Part shown: in pieces, positions 7,727 to 14,730 of the stretch
Numbering within the stretch: position 1 is the first letter of the stretch
Layout: each line of letters begins with the position of its first letter
From: Desulfuromonadaceae bacterium UBA5613
GTDB lineage: Bacteria; Desulfobacterota; Desulfuromonadia; Desulfuromonadales; UBA2197
Length of the DNA stretch: 20,101 bases
Assembly: GCA_002424625.1 (NCBI GenBank)
Contig: DIKR01000055.1
Coordinates: forward strand, 6,934 to 27,034
Direction of reading: 5' to 3'
The notes under the pieces: model-generated
What the model saw: the letters and a program-made list of their open reading frames with translations, nothing else
Databases searched by the model: none
What the model was told of the DNA's origin: nothing
Program-made: the position numbers and the translations under genes

Positions 7727-8593
7727 TTACAAAATAGCGTCGCGATTGAGTTTAGAACGTAAAAAATAGGAGTGCAGTGCCGGGGCATCCGCCGTGCGGA
7801 TTGCCTCTTTAAGGCCGGCCAAATCGACTTCGAAGCGCTCAATCATCTCTAACAGCGCTTCACGATTGGTCAAAGCAATATCCCGCCACATTGTCGGATC
7901 CGAAGAAGCAATGCGGGTAAAATCCCGAAAACCGCCGGCAGAGTAAAGAAGGATATTCTCTTCGTAACGATCATAAGCACCGACGGCATTAACCAGAGCA
8001 TAAGCGACCATGTGGGGCAAATGACTGATCGCAGCGAGGATACGGTCGTGCTTCTCCGCATCCATGAGGATCACCTCGCTCCCGGCGGCTTGCCATAAAG
8101 CGGTGACCAGATCAAGAGCTTGTGGGTCGGTGCGCTCCGTCGGAGTGAGAATGCAGCGTTTACCACGATAAAGTGTCGCAAAGGCGGCCGTGGCGCCACT
8201 ACGCTCCGTGCCGGAGATAGGGTGCCCAGGAACATATCGCAGCTTCGCCGGGAGGAGGGGCTCAAGAACAGAGATCACTGCCGCCTTGACACTGCCGCCG
8301 TCGGTCAGGATAGCGCCGGGCTTGAGATGGGGAGCGATGGTCTTCAGGGCGGCCGGCATCGCCAGAACCGGCGTGGCAAGAAAGATTAAATCGGCAGCCG
8401 AGAGCTCCTGCGGGCCGCTACAGACGTGATCGATGACGCCGAGTTGCAAGGCCTGCGCAAGATTATGCGCATCGAGATCGTAGCCAAGAATACGATCGGT
8501 AACGCCGGCCGCCTTGAGGGCGAGAGCCAGAGAGCCGCCAATCAGCCCGACGCCGACGATGGCGACAACAGGAATATGCAGCGGATTATTCAT
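7727..8593 (-). CDS. tyrA: Prephenate dehydrogenase
   Basis: This enzyme oxidatively decarboxylates prephenate to 4-hydroxyphenylpyruvate, the tyrosine branch. The 288-residue protein opens with a Rossmann NAD-binding motif, GVGLIGGS (14-21). LATPV at 72-76 and DGGSVK at 98-103 follow. The prephenate site carries HPISG with H124, SHLPH with H191, and GFRDFTRIA with R223, matching the residues known from Aquifex TyrA. It is a stand-alone dehydrogenase, with no chorismate mutase or ACT domain. The DGGSVK version, with Gly where Val is common, still keeps the serine. The start overlaps the stop of the secreted-protein gene by eight bases, and no good ribosome binding site is seen, so translation is probably coupled. 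Arogenate use cannot be ruled out from sequence. Confidence 0.94.
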   Translation of the reverse strand: MNNPLHIPVVAIVGVGLIGGSLALALKAAGVTDRILGYDLDAHNLAQALQLGVIDHVCSGPQELSAADLIFLATPVLAMPAALKTIAPHLKPGAILTDGGSVKAAVISVLEPLLPAKLRYVPGHPISGTERSGATAAFATLYRGKRCILTPTERTDPQALDLVTALWQAAGSEVILMDAEKHDRILAAISHLPHMVAYALVNAVGAYDRYEENILLYSAGGFRDFTRIASSDPTMWRDIALTNREALLEMIERFEVDLAGLKEAIRTADAPALHSYFLRSKLNRDAIL

Positions 8594-9446
8594 AGGATGC
8601 AGACTTTTCTTTCAGGGGCTCAGCGGCAATATTCCGAAAAAAATACCAATTCTCGGCGAGGGGTTCGACAAAGATGTAGTTATGTGCTGACATCAGCGGC
8701 GGACTTACGCCCGGCGGGAGATGGAAAAGACCGAGAACGCTATCAAGGAAAGCGCTGACCCGTACTTCGCAACCGGGTTGACTGCCCGGATCCGGTCCTT
8801 TGCCACTGACAGGACTGACAACTGAAGCCATCTCCGCGGCACTCTTGCTGGCGGAATAAAGGCGGACACCGACCAGGGCAAACACTTTGGCCGCCGCTTC
8901 GGCCTCTTCCGTTTTGCCGGTTTCAATCAAATGCGCGAGGGCTTCATAGGTTATGCGGTTCTGGTTAAAGTGTTCTCTGAACTTTTCAGACGGCATAAAA
9001 AGACGTTGCAATTGCGTCAGGCGCGCCTCTTGTAGCGGGCTCCGCGCTGACTGCGTCCTCAGTCGTTGATACTCTACTGCGGCCAAATAAGGGGGGATCT
9101 TCAGGGACTTGATCGCTTCAAGCTTGCTGCCGAGGACGCCGCGGTGAAAGAAGGCGCTCCACATCTCCGCAAGACCGTCGTGATCGACAGTCGCTTCATA
9201 AATCGCTGTTATTTCACTCTCCATCAGCAAGCGAAAGGTCACCTTGGCGTTTTCCGGAAGATAGACCCCGACCATCGGTTGCCGCGTAAATTCCTCGAGA
9301 GCGGCGCCGGTCAGACGGGCAGAGCGATTCTCTATCCCACCTTGTGAAAAGAACTCCTGAAGAATCTGCAACTCGACTGCTGAGTCCGCCAACGCAGCCG
9401 TAGTCATGAGCAAGAGAACCGACAGGGAAAGGAAAAAAGACCTCAT
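8586..9446 (-). CDS. Secreted protein of unknown function within the pheA-tyrA operon
   Basis: I do not recognise this 286-residue protein. Residues 1-20 form a clear Sec signal peptide (hydrophobic run FFLSLSVLLLM, cleavage after ALA at 18-20). There is no lipobox cysteine, so it should be a soluble periplasmic protein. The rest is a mix of helical, charged segments, for example about 137-200. Only one cysteine is present in the mature part (in QPGCEV). The C-terminal end (HNYIFVEPLAENWYFFRNI) looks like beta structure. A good AGGA site is six bases before the ATG. It overlaps pheA by four bases (ATGA) and tyrA by eight, so it is made from the same message. The chorismate-branch enzymes around it are cytosolic, which makes the export signal odd. 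A secreted chorismate mutase was considered, but no Arg/Lys pattern of that fold was found. Confidence 0.85.
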   Translation of the reverse strand: MRSFFLSLSVLLLMTTAALADSAVELQILQEFFSQGGIENRSARLTGAALEEFTRQPMVGVYLPENAKVTFRLLMESEITAIYEATVDHDGLAEMWSAFFHRGVLGSKLEAIKSLKIPPYLAAVEYQRLRTQSARSPLQEARLTQLQRLFMPSEKFREHFNQNRITYEALAHLIETGKTEEAEAAAKVFALVGVRLYSASKSAAEMASVVSPVSGKGPDPGSQPGCEVRVSAFLDSVLGLFHLPPGVSPPLMSAHNYIFVEPLAENWYFFRNIAAEPLKEKSASYE

Positions 9447-10528
9447 TTCTTTTCCTGATCTGCTTTCTGATAAGAGCCAAGGACCTTAAAGAGTTGACAG
9501 TACCCCTTCAAATCCTCGATGGCAGCACAAACATTCTCTTCTTCAATATGGCCGTCAATATCAAGGAAAAAGATATACTCCCAGGCCTTACTCTTCATTG
9601 GCCGGCTTTCAATCTTTGAAAGGTTGATGTCACGGCGGTTGAAAGGTTCAAGCATCTTGTAAAGGATGCCGGGTTCATCGCGGACACTGAACATCACCGA
9701 GGTTTTGTCGTGTCCGGTGCGCGGCGGTGATTTTTTACCGATGACAAGAAAACGGGTGAAGTTGTTGGGATTATCCTCAATCTTATGTTTGACAACCTGG
9801 ACTCCGTACAACGTCGCCGCCATTTCACTCGCAACGGCTGCAACCGAACTATCTTCCGCGGCCATCTGCGCTGCCCGAGCGGTGCTGGCAACATCGACCA
9901 GAGGGATATCAGGGAGATTTTCTTCAAGCCAGTGCCGGCACTGTGCCAGCGCCTGGGGATGAGAAACGACGCGGGTAATCTCTTCGAGGCGACCGGAAAG
10001 GGAAAGGAGGTCATGAGAGATTGCCAGTTTTATTTCGGCATTGATGACCAGATCGGTGACCATGAACATGTCAAGAGTGTGGGCCACGACCCCTTCTGTG
10101 GAGTTTTCTACCGGCACGACACCGAAATCAGCGCGACCGCGACTGACATCCTCAAAGACGGCTGAAACGCTCTTCTCCGGAATGAGTTGTGCTGAATAGC
10201 CGAATTGCCGCATGGCAGCAACGTGGGTGTTGGTCGCCTGCGGCCCGAGAAAAACAACCTTCATCGGGTGTTCGAGGGAAAGTGAGGCAGAGATGATCTC
10301 CCGCCAGACCCGGCGAATTCCTTCCTGGGGAAAAGGTCCGCAATTGGCAGCAGCAAGACGTTCGAAGATGGCCCGTTCGCGCGCCGGGATATAAAAGTCC
10401 TGAGTTCCGCCGGTCTTGGCCTTACCCACCTCGATAGCCCATTGCGCCCGCTGATTGAGCAGGTCAAGGATAGCATCATCGACGGCATCGATCTCTTTGC
10501 GCAGTTCGCTCAGACTCTTTGTGGTCAT
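9443..10528 (-). CDS. pheA: Bifunctional chorismate mutase / prephenate dehydratase (P-protein)
   Basis: This protein turns chorismate into prephenate and then phenylpyruvate, committing carbon to phenylalanine. Residues 1-86 are an AroQ-type chorismate mutase; R10, R27 and K38 match the E. coli active-site R11, R28 and K39. Residues 89-265 are the dehydratase, with VPVENSTEG (138-146) and NNFTRF (255-260, T258 likely catalytic). Residues about 275-355 are an ACT domain with DEPGILY (284-290) and KIESRP (305-310), the usual phenylalanine feedback site. The first dehydratase motif reads GPQATNTH (95-102), with Asn where Phe is usual. A GGAGG site lies five bases before the ATG, and a promoter is just upstream. 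It is the first gene of the aromatic unit. Confidence 0.96.
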   Translation of the reverse strand: MTTKSLSELRKEIDAVDDAILDLLNQRAQWAIEVGKAKTGGTQDFYIPARERAIFERLAAANCGPFPQEGIRRVWREIISASLSLEHPMKVVFLGPQATNTHVAAMRQFGYSAQLIPEKSVSAVFEDVSRGRADFGVVPVENSTEGVVAHTLDMFMVTDLVINAEIKLAISHDLLSLSGRLEEITRVVSHPQALAQCRHWLEENLPDIPLVDVASTARAAQMAAEDSSVAAVASEMAATLYGVQVVKHKIEDNPNNFTRFLVIGKKSPPRTGHDKTSVMFSVRDEPGILYKMLEPFNRRDINLSKIESRPMKSKAWEYIFFLDIDGHIEEENVCAAIEDLKGYCQLFKVLGSYQKADQEKK

Positions 10529-10560
10529 TCTTACCTCCGGCAGCTCAAAAACGGAGCATG

Positions 10561-10589
10561 AAGATAGTTTATCCGTGCATAAAAATCAA
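10561..10589 (-). promoter_or_regulatory. Probable sigma-70 promoter for pheA and the genes after it
   Basis: On the minus strand TTGATT (-35, plus coordinates 10584-10589) and TATCTT (-10, 10561-10566) are 17 bases apart. Each hexamer matches four of six consensus bases. The predicted start of transcription, near 10554, gives a leader of about 25 bases with a strong GGAGG site. It lies in the 88-base gap after gspB, where no convincing terminator for gspB was seen. Confidence 0.5.
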
Positions 10590-10616
10590 GAAAAGTGGAA
10601 GGGTTAGAGGTCTATT

Positions 10617-11246
10617 TCAGTGCGGATCGATATGAACGGTAAAGATTCTTCCTTCCTCTGCAAAAATGATACGATCGCGCAGAATTTCCTGGACTTTAGC
10701 GGTGCCGACAAATTCGCCGGTCATCACTGGCATCCCGTCCACCACCGCCATGCGTGCCGCACTATCGTCCTGCCAGGCTATGGCGGTAATGAGCGGACTT
10801 TGCCGTGGTTCGCTGCGAGGTGCAGCGGGTTTGCTCTCCTTGACGGCGGGAATCGACTCAGTTTTGATATTTTGTACCGACAGAACAGGCGCTGACGACT
10901 TTAGCGTCTTTGCCGGTGAAAGCGTCCCGTGACGACGCTGATCTATGACTTCTTCGATAATCACTTCTCCGCCTTGCCCGGTTGAGGCTGCAAGGGGAAC
11001 GTCCGCCGGCAAAGCAATAGGTGTGACAATTTTGCTGCCGAGCGGCGTCGAACGCCATGACCATGAAAAAACCGCCAAAGCTAAAGCCAAGACAACGACA
11101 GCTACTACGGTTGTCCAGATCCAAAGAGGAGTCGAGCGGCGCCGCACACCCTGGCGCAAGAGATTGGCAGCAATCTCCGGTGCTGCAGGGCTCTTGCGGG
11201 CCCGCTCCTCTTCAAGGCGACGCAAGGCTTTCAGGATTGAGCTCAT
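10617..11246 (-). CDS. GspB/ExeB-like secretion accessory protein
   Basis: The 209-residue protein has the GspB plan. It starts with a short cytoplasmic tail, MSSILKALRRLEEER, which is typical of the family. One membrane span (about 41-62) follows, then a proline/alanine-rich linker (to about 150) and a C-terminal periplasmic domain (about 151-207, SPLITAIAWQDD...AVVDGMPV...VQEILRDRIIF). In known systems GspB pairs with the ATPase GspA to pass the secretin multimer through peptidoglycan, at the inner membrane. The start overlaps the gspA stop by four bases (ATGA), with an AGGAGG-rich site in the end of gspA, so the two should be made together. Assignment rests on both ends of the protein and on the partner gene. 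Confidence 0.82.
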   Translation of the reverse strand: MSSILKALRRLEEERARKSPAAPEIAANLLRQGVRRRSTPLWIWTTVVAVVVLALALAVFSWSWRSTPLGSKIVTPIALPADVPLAASTGQGGEVIIEEVIDQRRHGTLSPAKTLKSSAPVLSVQNIKTESIPAVKESKPAAPRSEPRQSPLITAIAWQDDSAARMAVVDGMPVMTGEFVGTAKVQEILRDRIIFAEEGRIFTVHIDPH

Positions 11247-12829
11247 TCTTCTCCTCCTGCCGTTTGCAGGGGGTAGCCGTATTGAGGGCTCTCCCGATAA
11301 AGGGTCATCAAGGTTTGCAAGCCGGCAATACCGTCCACTGTAAGTTGCTGTTCAGTCTGAAAAGCACGGATAGCCGCACTGGTGGCCTCATCATAGCGAC
11401 CGCTGCGCGGTACGGACTTTCCTGCATGATTTAGTAAAGATTGCAAATTGATGATCTCACGGCGGGTTTGCAGCGATTCTTGCTGGATCGACAGATTCAA
11501 AGGGTTCTTCCAAAGGAGATAAGCACGATTTTTCCAGTAGGGAGCAAGCTGGGCCGACGAAATAATCAGGGTTTTATGGTTATCCAGAGTGACTCTTGCC
11601 CCGCCCTCTTCTCGATTAAGAAGGAGCAGGTAACGAACGTCTAACCCATCCACAATTTCCAGGATCAAAGGGAGGCGCAGGCGCAACAGGCCATCCAGAT
11701 CTCCCTGCAGACGCGCGACCTCAAATTTCTGTTCCCGGCTCAAGTTGAGCGATTCTTCCATCGTCGCTGCTGCCGCCGTGATCGGCTCTCCCCCCCACAA
11801 AGCCACAAGTGAGTTCACGGCATTTCGGCGATTATCATCAGCCGTAGTTTGGCGTAGCTGCGGAAGAATTTCTCTTGTAAAACGATCGAGCACTGGTGGA
11901 GTCTGAACAAATGTTTCCGACAGTGAAGTTTTCTCTGAATTGGGAAGAGCCCAAAGCACGACAGCAACGATGGGGATGAGGAGCAGTAACCCTAGTGCGG
12001 GATGAAGTGAAGAAAAAAAAGACCGGTGGCGCTGCACCTCTCTTCCTGCCCGGCGTATTTCAGAGAGATCAATCTGTTCGATACTGTCAGCATAGCCGAT
12101 CAACAGGGCCCGATCGCAAAGGATATTGATCAGACGCGGGTTACCTTTTGTCGCCTGAAAAATTTTCTTCTGGGAGGCAGGGGTAAAGAGATGGCCGCGA
12201 CTCCAGCCGGCGACACCGAGACGGTGCTCAATGTAGGCGGCTGTATCCTCAGAATCCATGGCCTGCAGATGGTAGCGCACGGTAATGCGCTGACTCAGTT
12301 GCCGTAATTCCTTTTTTTTGAGTAAATCGCCAAGCTCCGGCTGTCCAACCAGAACAATCTGGATCAGCTTGTCTGTTTCGGTTTCAAGATTCGACAGAAG
12401 GCGGACCTGTTCCAGGACGTCGACAGCCAGATTTTGCGCCTCATCGATAACAAGGACAACCGTTCGCCCGGCAGCATTCTCCTGCAGTAAAAAGGTATTG
12501 AGAGCGGCATGGAGTTCAGGAGGGGAGGCTTGATGTTCGAGGCCGAATTCGCGGTTAACTGTCCGTAAAAGATCCTGCGCTGACAGGCAGGGGTTGAAGA
12601 TATAAGCGATCCGCGCCTCATCCCTTTCCAACTCGCGAAAAAGGCTGCGCAAAACCGTGGTTTTACCGGTCCCGACCTCCCCGGTAACCTCGATAAAACC
12701 TGCGTGTCGGCGGATGCCGAAGAGAAGATGAGCAAAGACCTCACGATGGTGCTTACTAAGGAAGAGATAGCGGGGATTCGGTGTCATCGTGAAAGGTTTA
12801 TCTGTCAAACCGTAAAAATCGAGATACAT
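11243..12829 (-). CDS. GspA/ExeA-like AAA ATPase with membrane span and peptidoglycan-binding domain
   Basis: The 528-residue protein has an N-terminal AAA ATPase that starts MYLDFYGLTDKPF, the usual ExeA opening. Walker A is GEVGTGKT at 50-57, and Walker B is VVLVIDEAQ at 124-132. One membrane span is at about 276-295. The periplasmic part (about 355-445) resembles the degenerate peptidase C39-like region of GspA (LRLRLPLILEI, YLLLLN, YLLWKNP). Residues 458-513 form a peptidoglycan_binding_1 domain (GRYDEATSAAIRAFQ, VDGIAGLQTL). In Aeromonas the GspA-GspB complex uses ATP and cell-wall binding to help assemble the type II secretin. Here it is followed directly by gspB, but no other type II secretion genes are in view. 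GAAGGA is six to eight bases before the ATG. Confidence 0.9.
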   Translation of the reverse strand: MYLDFYGLTDKPFTMTPNPRYLFLSKHHREVFAHLLFGIRRHAGFIEVTGEVGTGKTTVLRSLFRELERDEARIAYIFNPCLSAQDLLRTVNREFGLEHQASPPELHAALNTFLLQENAAGRTVVLVIDEAQNLAVDVLEQVRLLSNLETETDKLIQIVLVGQPELGDLLKKKELRQLSQRITVRYHLQAMDSEDTAAYIEHRLGVAGWSRGHLFTPASQKKIFQATKGNPRLINILCDRALLIGYADSIEQIDLSEIRRAGREVQRHRSFFSSLHPALGLLLLIPIVAVVLWALPNSEKTSLSETFVQTPPVLDRFTREILPQLRQTTADDNRRNAVNSLVALWGGEPITAAAATMEESLNLSREQKFEVARLQGDLDGLLRLRLPLILEIVDGLDVRYLLLLNREEGGARVTLDNHKTLIISSAQLAPYWKNRAYLLWKNPLNLSIQQESLQTRREIINLQSLLNHAGKSVPRSGRYDEATSAAIRAFQTEQQLTVDGIAGLQTLMTLYRESPQYGYPLQTAGGEE

Positions 12830-12895
12830 GAAGTAGTTCCTTCGATTTGGAACAATGACTAACCGGAAGGTAATTTTGGCGATTTTTATGCGCTA

Positions 12896-12926
12896 TTGCA
12901 AGCTCCAATAAAAGTGTGTGTATAAT
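12896..12926 (+). promoter_or_regulatory. Probable sigma-70 promoter for the glucan phosphorylase gene
   Basis: A perfect -10 TATAAT is at 12921-12926, and TTGCAA at 12896-12901 is a candidate -35. The 19-base spacer is longer than ideal. Read with the overlapping TGTATA at 12919-12924 the spacer would be 17. Transcription would begin near 12933 and give a leader of about 40 bases with AGGAGAG at 12961-12967. It lies in the 144-base divergent gap (12830-12973) shared with gspA. Confidence 0.55.
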
Positions 12927-12973
12927 AAGTATGTTGCAACTGAAATCTTTGGTCTTGGTAAGGAGAGATATCG

Positions 12974-14680
12974 ATGCAGAACTGGCAAACTTTTACCAAA
13001 GAATCGCGTATCGCTTATTTTACCATGGAAATCGGCATTACCAATGACATCCCGACCTATAGCGGCGGGCTCGGTGTCTTGGCCGGAGATACCATCAAGA
13101 GCGCAGCTGATCTCAACCTGCCGATGATCGGCGTAACTCTGGTCAGCCGCAAAGGCTATTTCACCCAGAAAATTGCTGCAGATGGGACACAAAGCGCTTA
13201 TCCCTTACCGTGGTCTCCTGAAAGAAGGCTCGAACTCTTACCGGTCAAAACGCTGGTGACCATTGAAAATCGCGATGTCAAAGTGCAGGCCTGGCTCTAT
13301 CGGGTCAAGAGCCCTAATGGCGGCGTTGTCCCGGTCATCTTTCTCGATACTAATATTCCCGGAAATGCCGAAGAAGACCAAGGGATTACCGATCACCTCT
13401 ATGGTGGCGATCTTGCGTATCGTCTCAAACAGGAGATCGTCCTCGGCATCGGCGGTTATCGCATTTTAGCGGCGCTCGGCTTTCAGGTGCGCAAATATCA
13501 CATGAACGAAGGGCACGCTGCACTGCTAACTCTCGAGCTTCTGAACGAAAGCTATCGTCATAACAAACTCAATGATGAAACACCGTGGAATCAGCACAAG
13601 GTGGCAGAACAATGTATCTTTACCACCCATACTCCTGTCGCCTCCGGGCATGACCATTTTCCTTATCCTCTTGTCGAGCAGGTCCTTGGGCCCCTTGTCC
13701 CTCTCGATGTCCTCAAACAGTTCGGCGGCACTGAGGAACTAAATCTCACGGTCCTGGCCCTCAAGCTCAGCGGTTTTGTCAATGGTGTGGCCAAGAAACA
13801 CCGCGAGGTCTCGACCGCCATCTTCCCCGGCTTTAAAATCCATGCGATCACCAATGGTATTCACCCTTTTACCTGGGCCTCGCCCTTCTTTGTTAATCTC
13901 TACAACGACTATCTCCCCGGCTGGGCGAATGAGCCGGAAGTTTTAGTCCGCATCGATGCCGTCCCCGACGAAGAGCTCTGGGACGCGCATTTCGGCGCCA
14001 AATCTTTTCTTTTTCAATATGTTACCGAGGAGACCGGCGTCACTCTCGATCCCGAGATTTTAACCATCGGCTTTGCCCGCCGCGCCACCGCTTACAAACG
14101 TGGCGATTTGATCTTCAGCGACATCACCCGGCTGCTCAAAATCGGCGCCGGTCGCTTGCAGCTCATCTTCAGCGGCAAAGCCCACCCCCATGATGCGGCC
14201 GGCAAGGAGATGATTCGCCGGATCATCGAGGGGACACACACGCTGGGAGGGATGGTGAAGGCTGTCTATCTCGAAAATTACAACATGGAGATTGCCAGCA
14301 AGATGATCCCCGGCGTCGATCTCTGGCTCAATACGCCGATGCGTCCTCTGGAAGCGTCCGGTACCAGCGGCATGAAGGCCGCCCTCAACGGCGTACCGAA
14401 CTTCAGTATTCTTGATGGCTGGTGGATTGAAGGACATATTGAAGGGGTAACAGGCTGGTCGATCGGAGCAACGTCGAGCAGCACCGCCCCGGATCGCAAC
14501 CACGATGCTGAAGACGCCCTCGATCTTTACCATAAGCTGGAAAAATTGATTATTCCTTTATATTATAATGATCGTCCCGGCTGGATCCGGTTGATGAAAA
14601 ATGCCATCGGCAAGAATGCCTACTATTTTAACACTCACTCGATGATGCGGCGCTATGTTACCGAGGCTTATATTCATTAG
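12974..14680 (+). CDS. Alpha-glucan (glycogen/maltodextrin) phosphorylase, compact form
   Basis: This family (GT35) releases glucose 1-phosphate from alpha-1,4-glucans, using pyridoxal phosphate. Visible signatures are TYSGGLGVLAGD near residue 30, KYHMNEGHAAL, TTHTPVASGHD, AITNGIHPFTW, GFARRATAYKRGD and IFSGKAHPHD. The cofactor-site block is EASGTSGMKAALNG, with K468 as the expected Schiff-base lysine. At 568 residues it is far shorter than E. coli GlgP (about 815). It starts directly at the donor-side core with MQNWQTF, without the extra N-terminal domain of longer alpha-glucan phosphorylases. AGGAGAG six bases before the ATG fixes the start. It is the only complete plus-strand gene in the window and stands alone, without other glycogen genes. 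Substrate choice between glycogen and maltodextrin cannot be told. Confidence 0.94.
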   Translation: MQNWQTFTKESRIAYFTMEIGITNDIPTYSGGLGVLAGDTIKSAADLNLPMIGVTLVSRKGYFTQKIAADGTQSAYPLPWSPERRLELLPVKTLVTIENRDVKVQAWLYRVKSPNGGVVPVIFLDTNIPGNAEEDQGITDHLYGGDLAYRLKQEIVLGIGGYRILAALGFQVRKYHMNEGHAALLTLELLNESYRHNKLNDETPWNQHKVAEQCIFTTHTPVASGHDHFPYPLVEQVLGPLVPLDVLKQFGGTEELNLTVLALKLSGFVNGVAKKHREVSTAIFPGFKIHAITNGIHPFTWASPFFVNLYNDYLPGWANEPEVLVRIDAVPDEELWDAHFGAKSFLFQYVTEETGVTLDPEILTIGFARRATAYKRGDLIFSDITRLLKIGAGRLQLIFSGKAHPHDAAGKEMIRRIIEGTHTLGGMVKAVYLENYNMEIASKMIPGVDLWLNTPMRPLEASGTSGMKAALNGVPNFSILDGWWIEGHIEGVTGWSIGATSSSTAPDRNHDAEDALDLYHKLEKLIIPLYYNDRPGWIRLMKNAIGKNAYYFNTHSMMRRYVTEAYIH

Positions 14681-14684
14681 CGGG

Positions 14685-14730
14685 GGGTTGAAAGATATTG
14701 CCTAACGTTAAAGAGGACAAGCCTCAACCC
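14685..14730. terminator. Weak inverted repeat between convergent genes
   Basis: GGGTTGA (14685-14691) and TCAACCC (14724-14730) can pair around a 32-base loop, in the 43-base gap between the phosphorylase stop and the ParA-like stop. The long loop and the lack of a T run make this a poor terminator. It is listed because the two genes converge here and no better signal is present. Confidence 0.25.

Noticed and set aside
10535..10556. CTCCG/CGGAG stem covering the pheA ribosome binding site
   Set aside because: Only five pairs, and the upstream arm lies at the predicted transcription start, so it would be transcribed only in part.
10545..10559. Mini-ORF ATG CTC CGT TTT TGA before pheA as a phenylalanine leader peptide
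   Set aside because: The predicted transcription start near 10554 falls after its ATG, it has only one Phe codon, and no attenuator stems follow.
12893..13192. Minus-strand frame of 99 codons over the start of the phosphorylase gene
   Set aside because: Its CxxC near the start looked interesting, but most of it is antisense to conserved phosphorylase sequence, and no ribosome binding site supports it.
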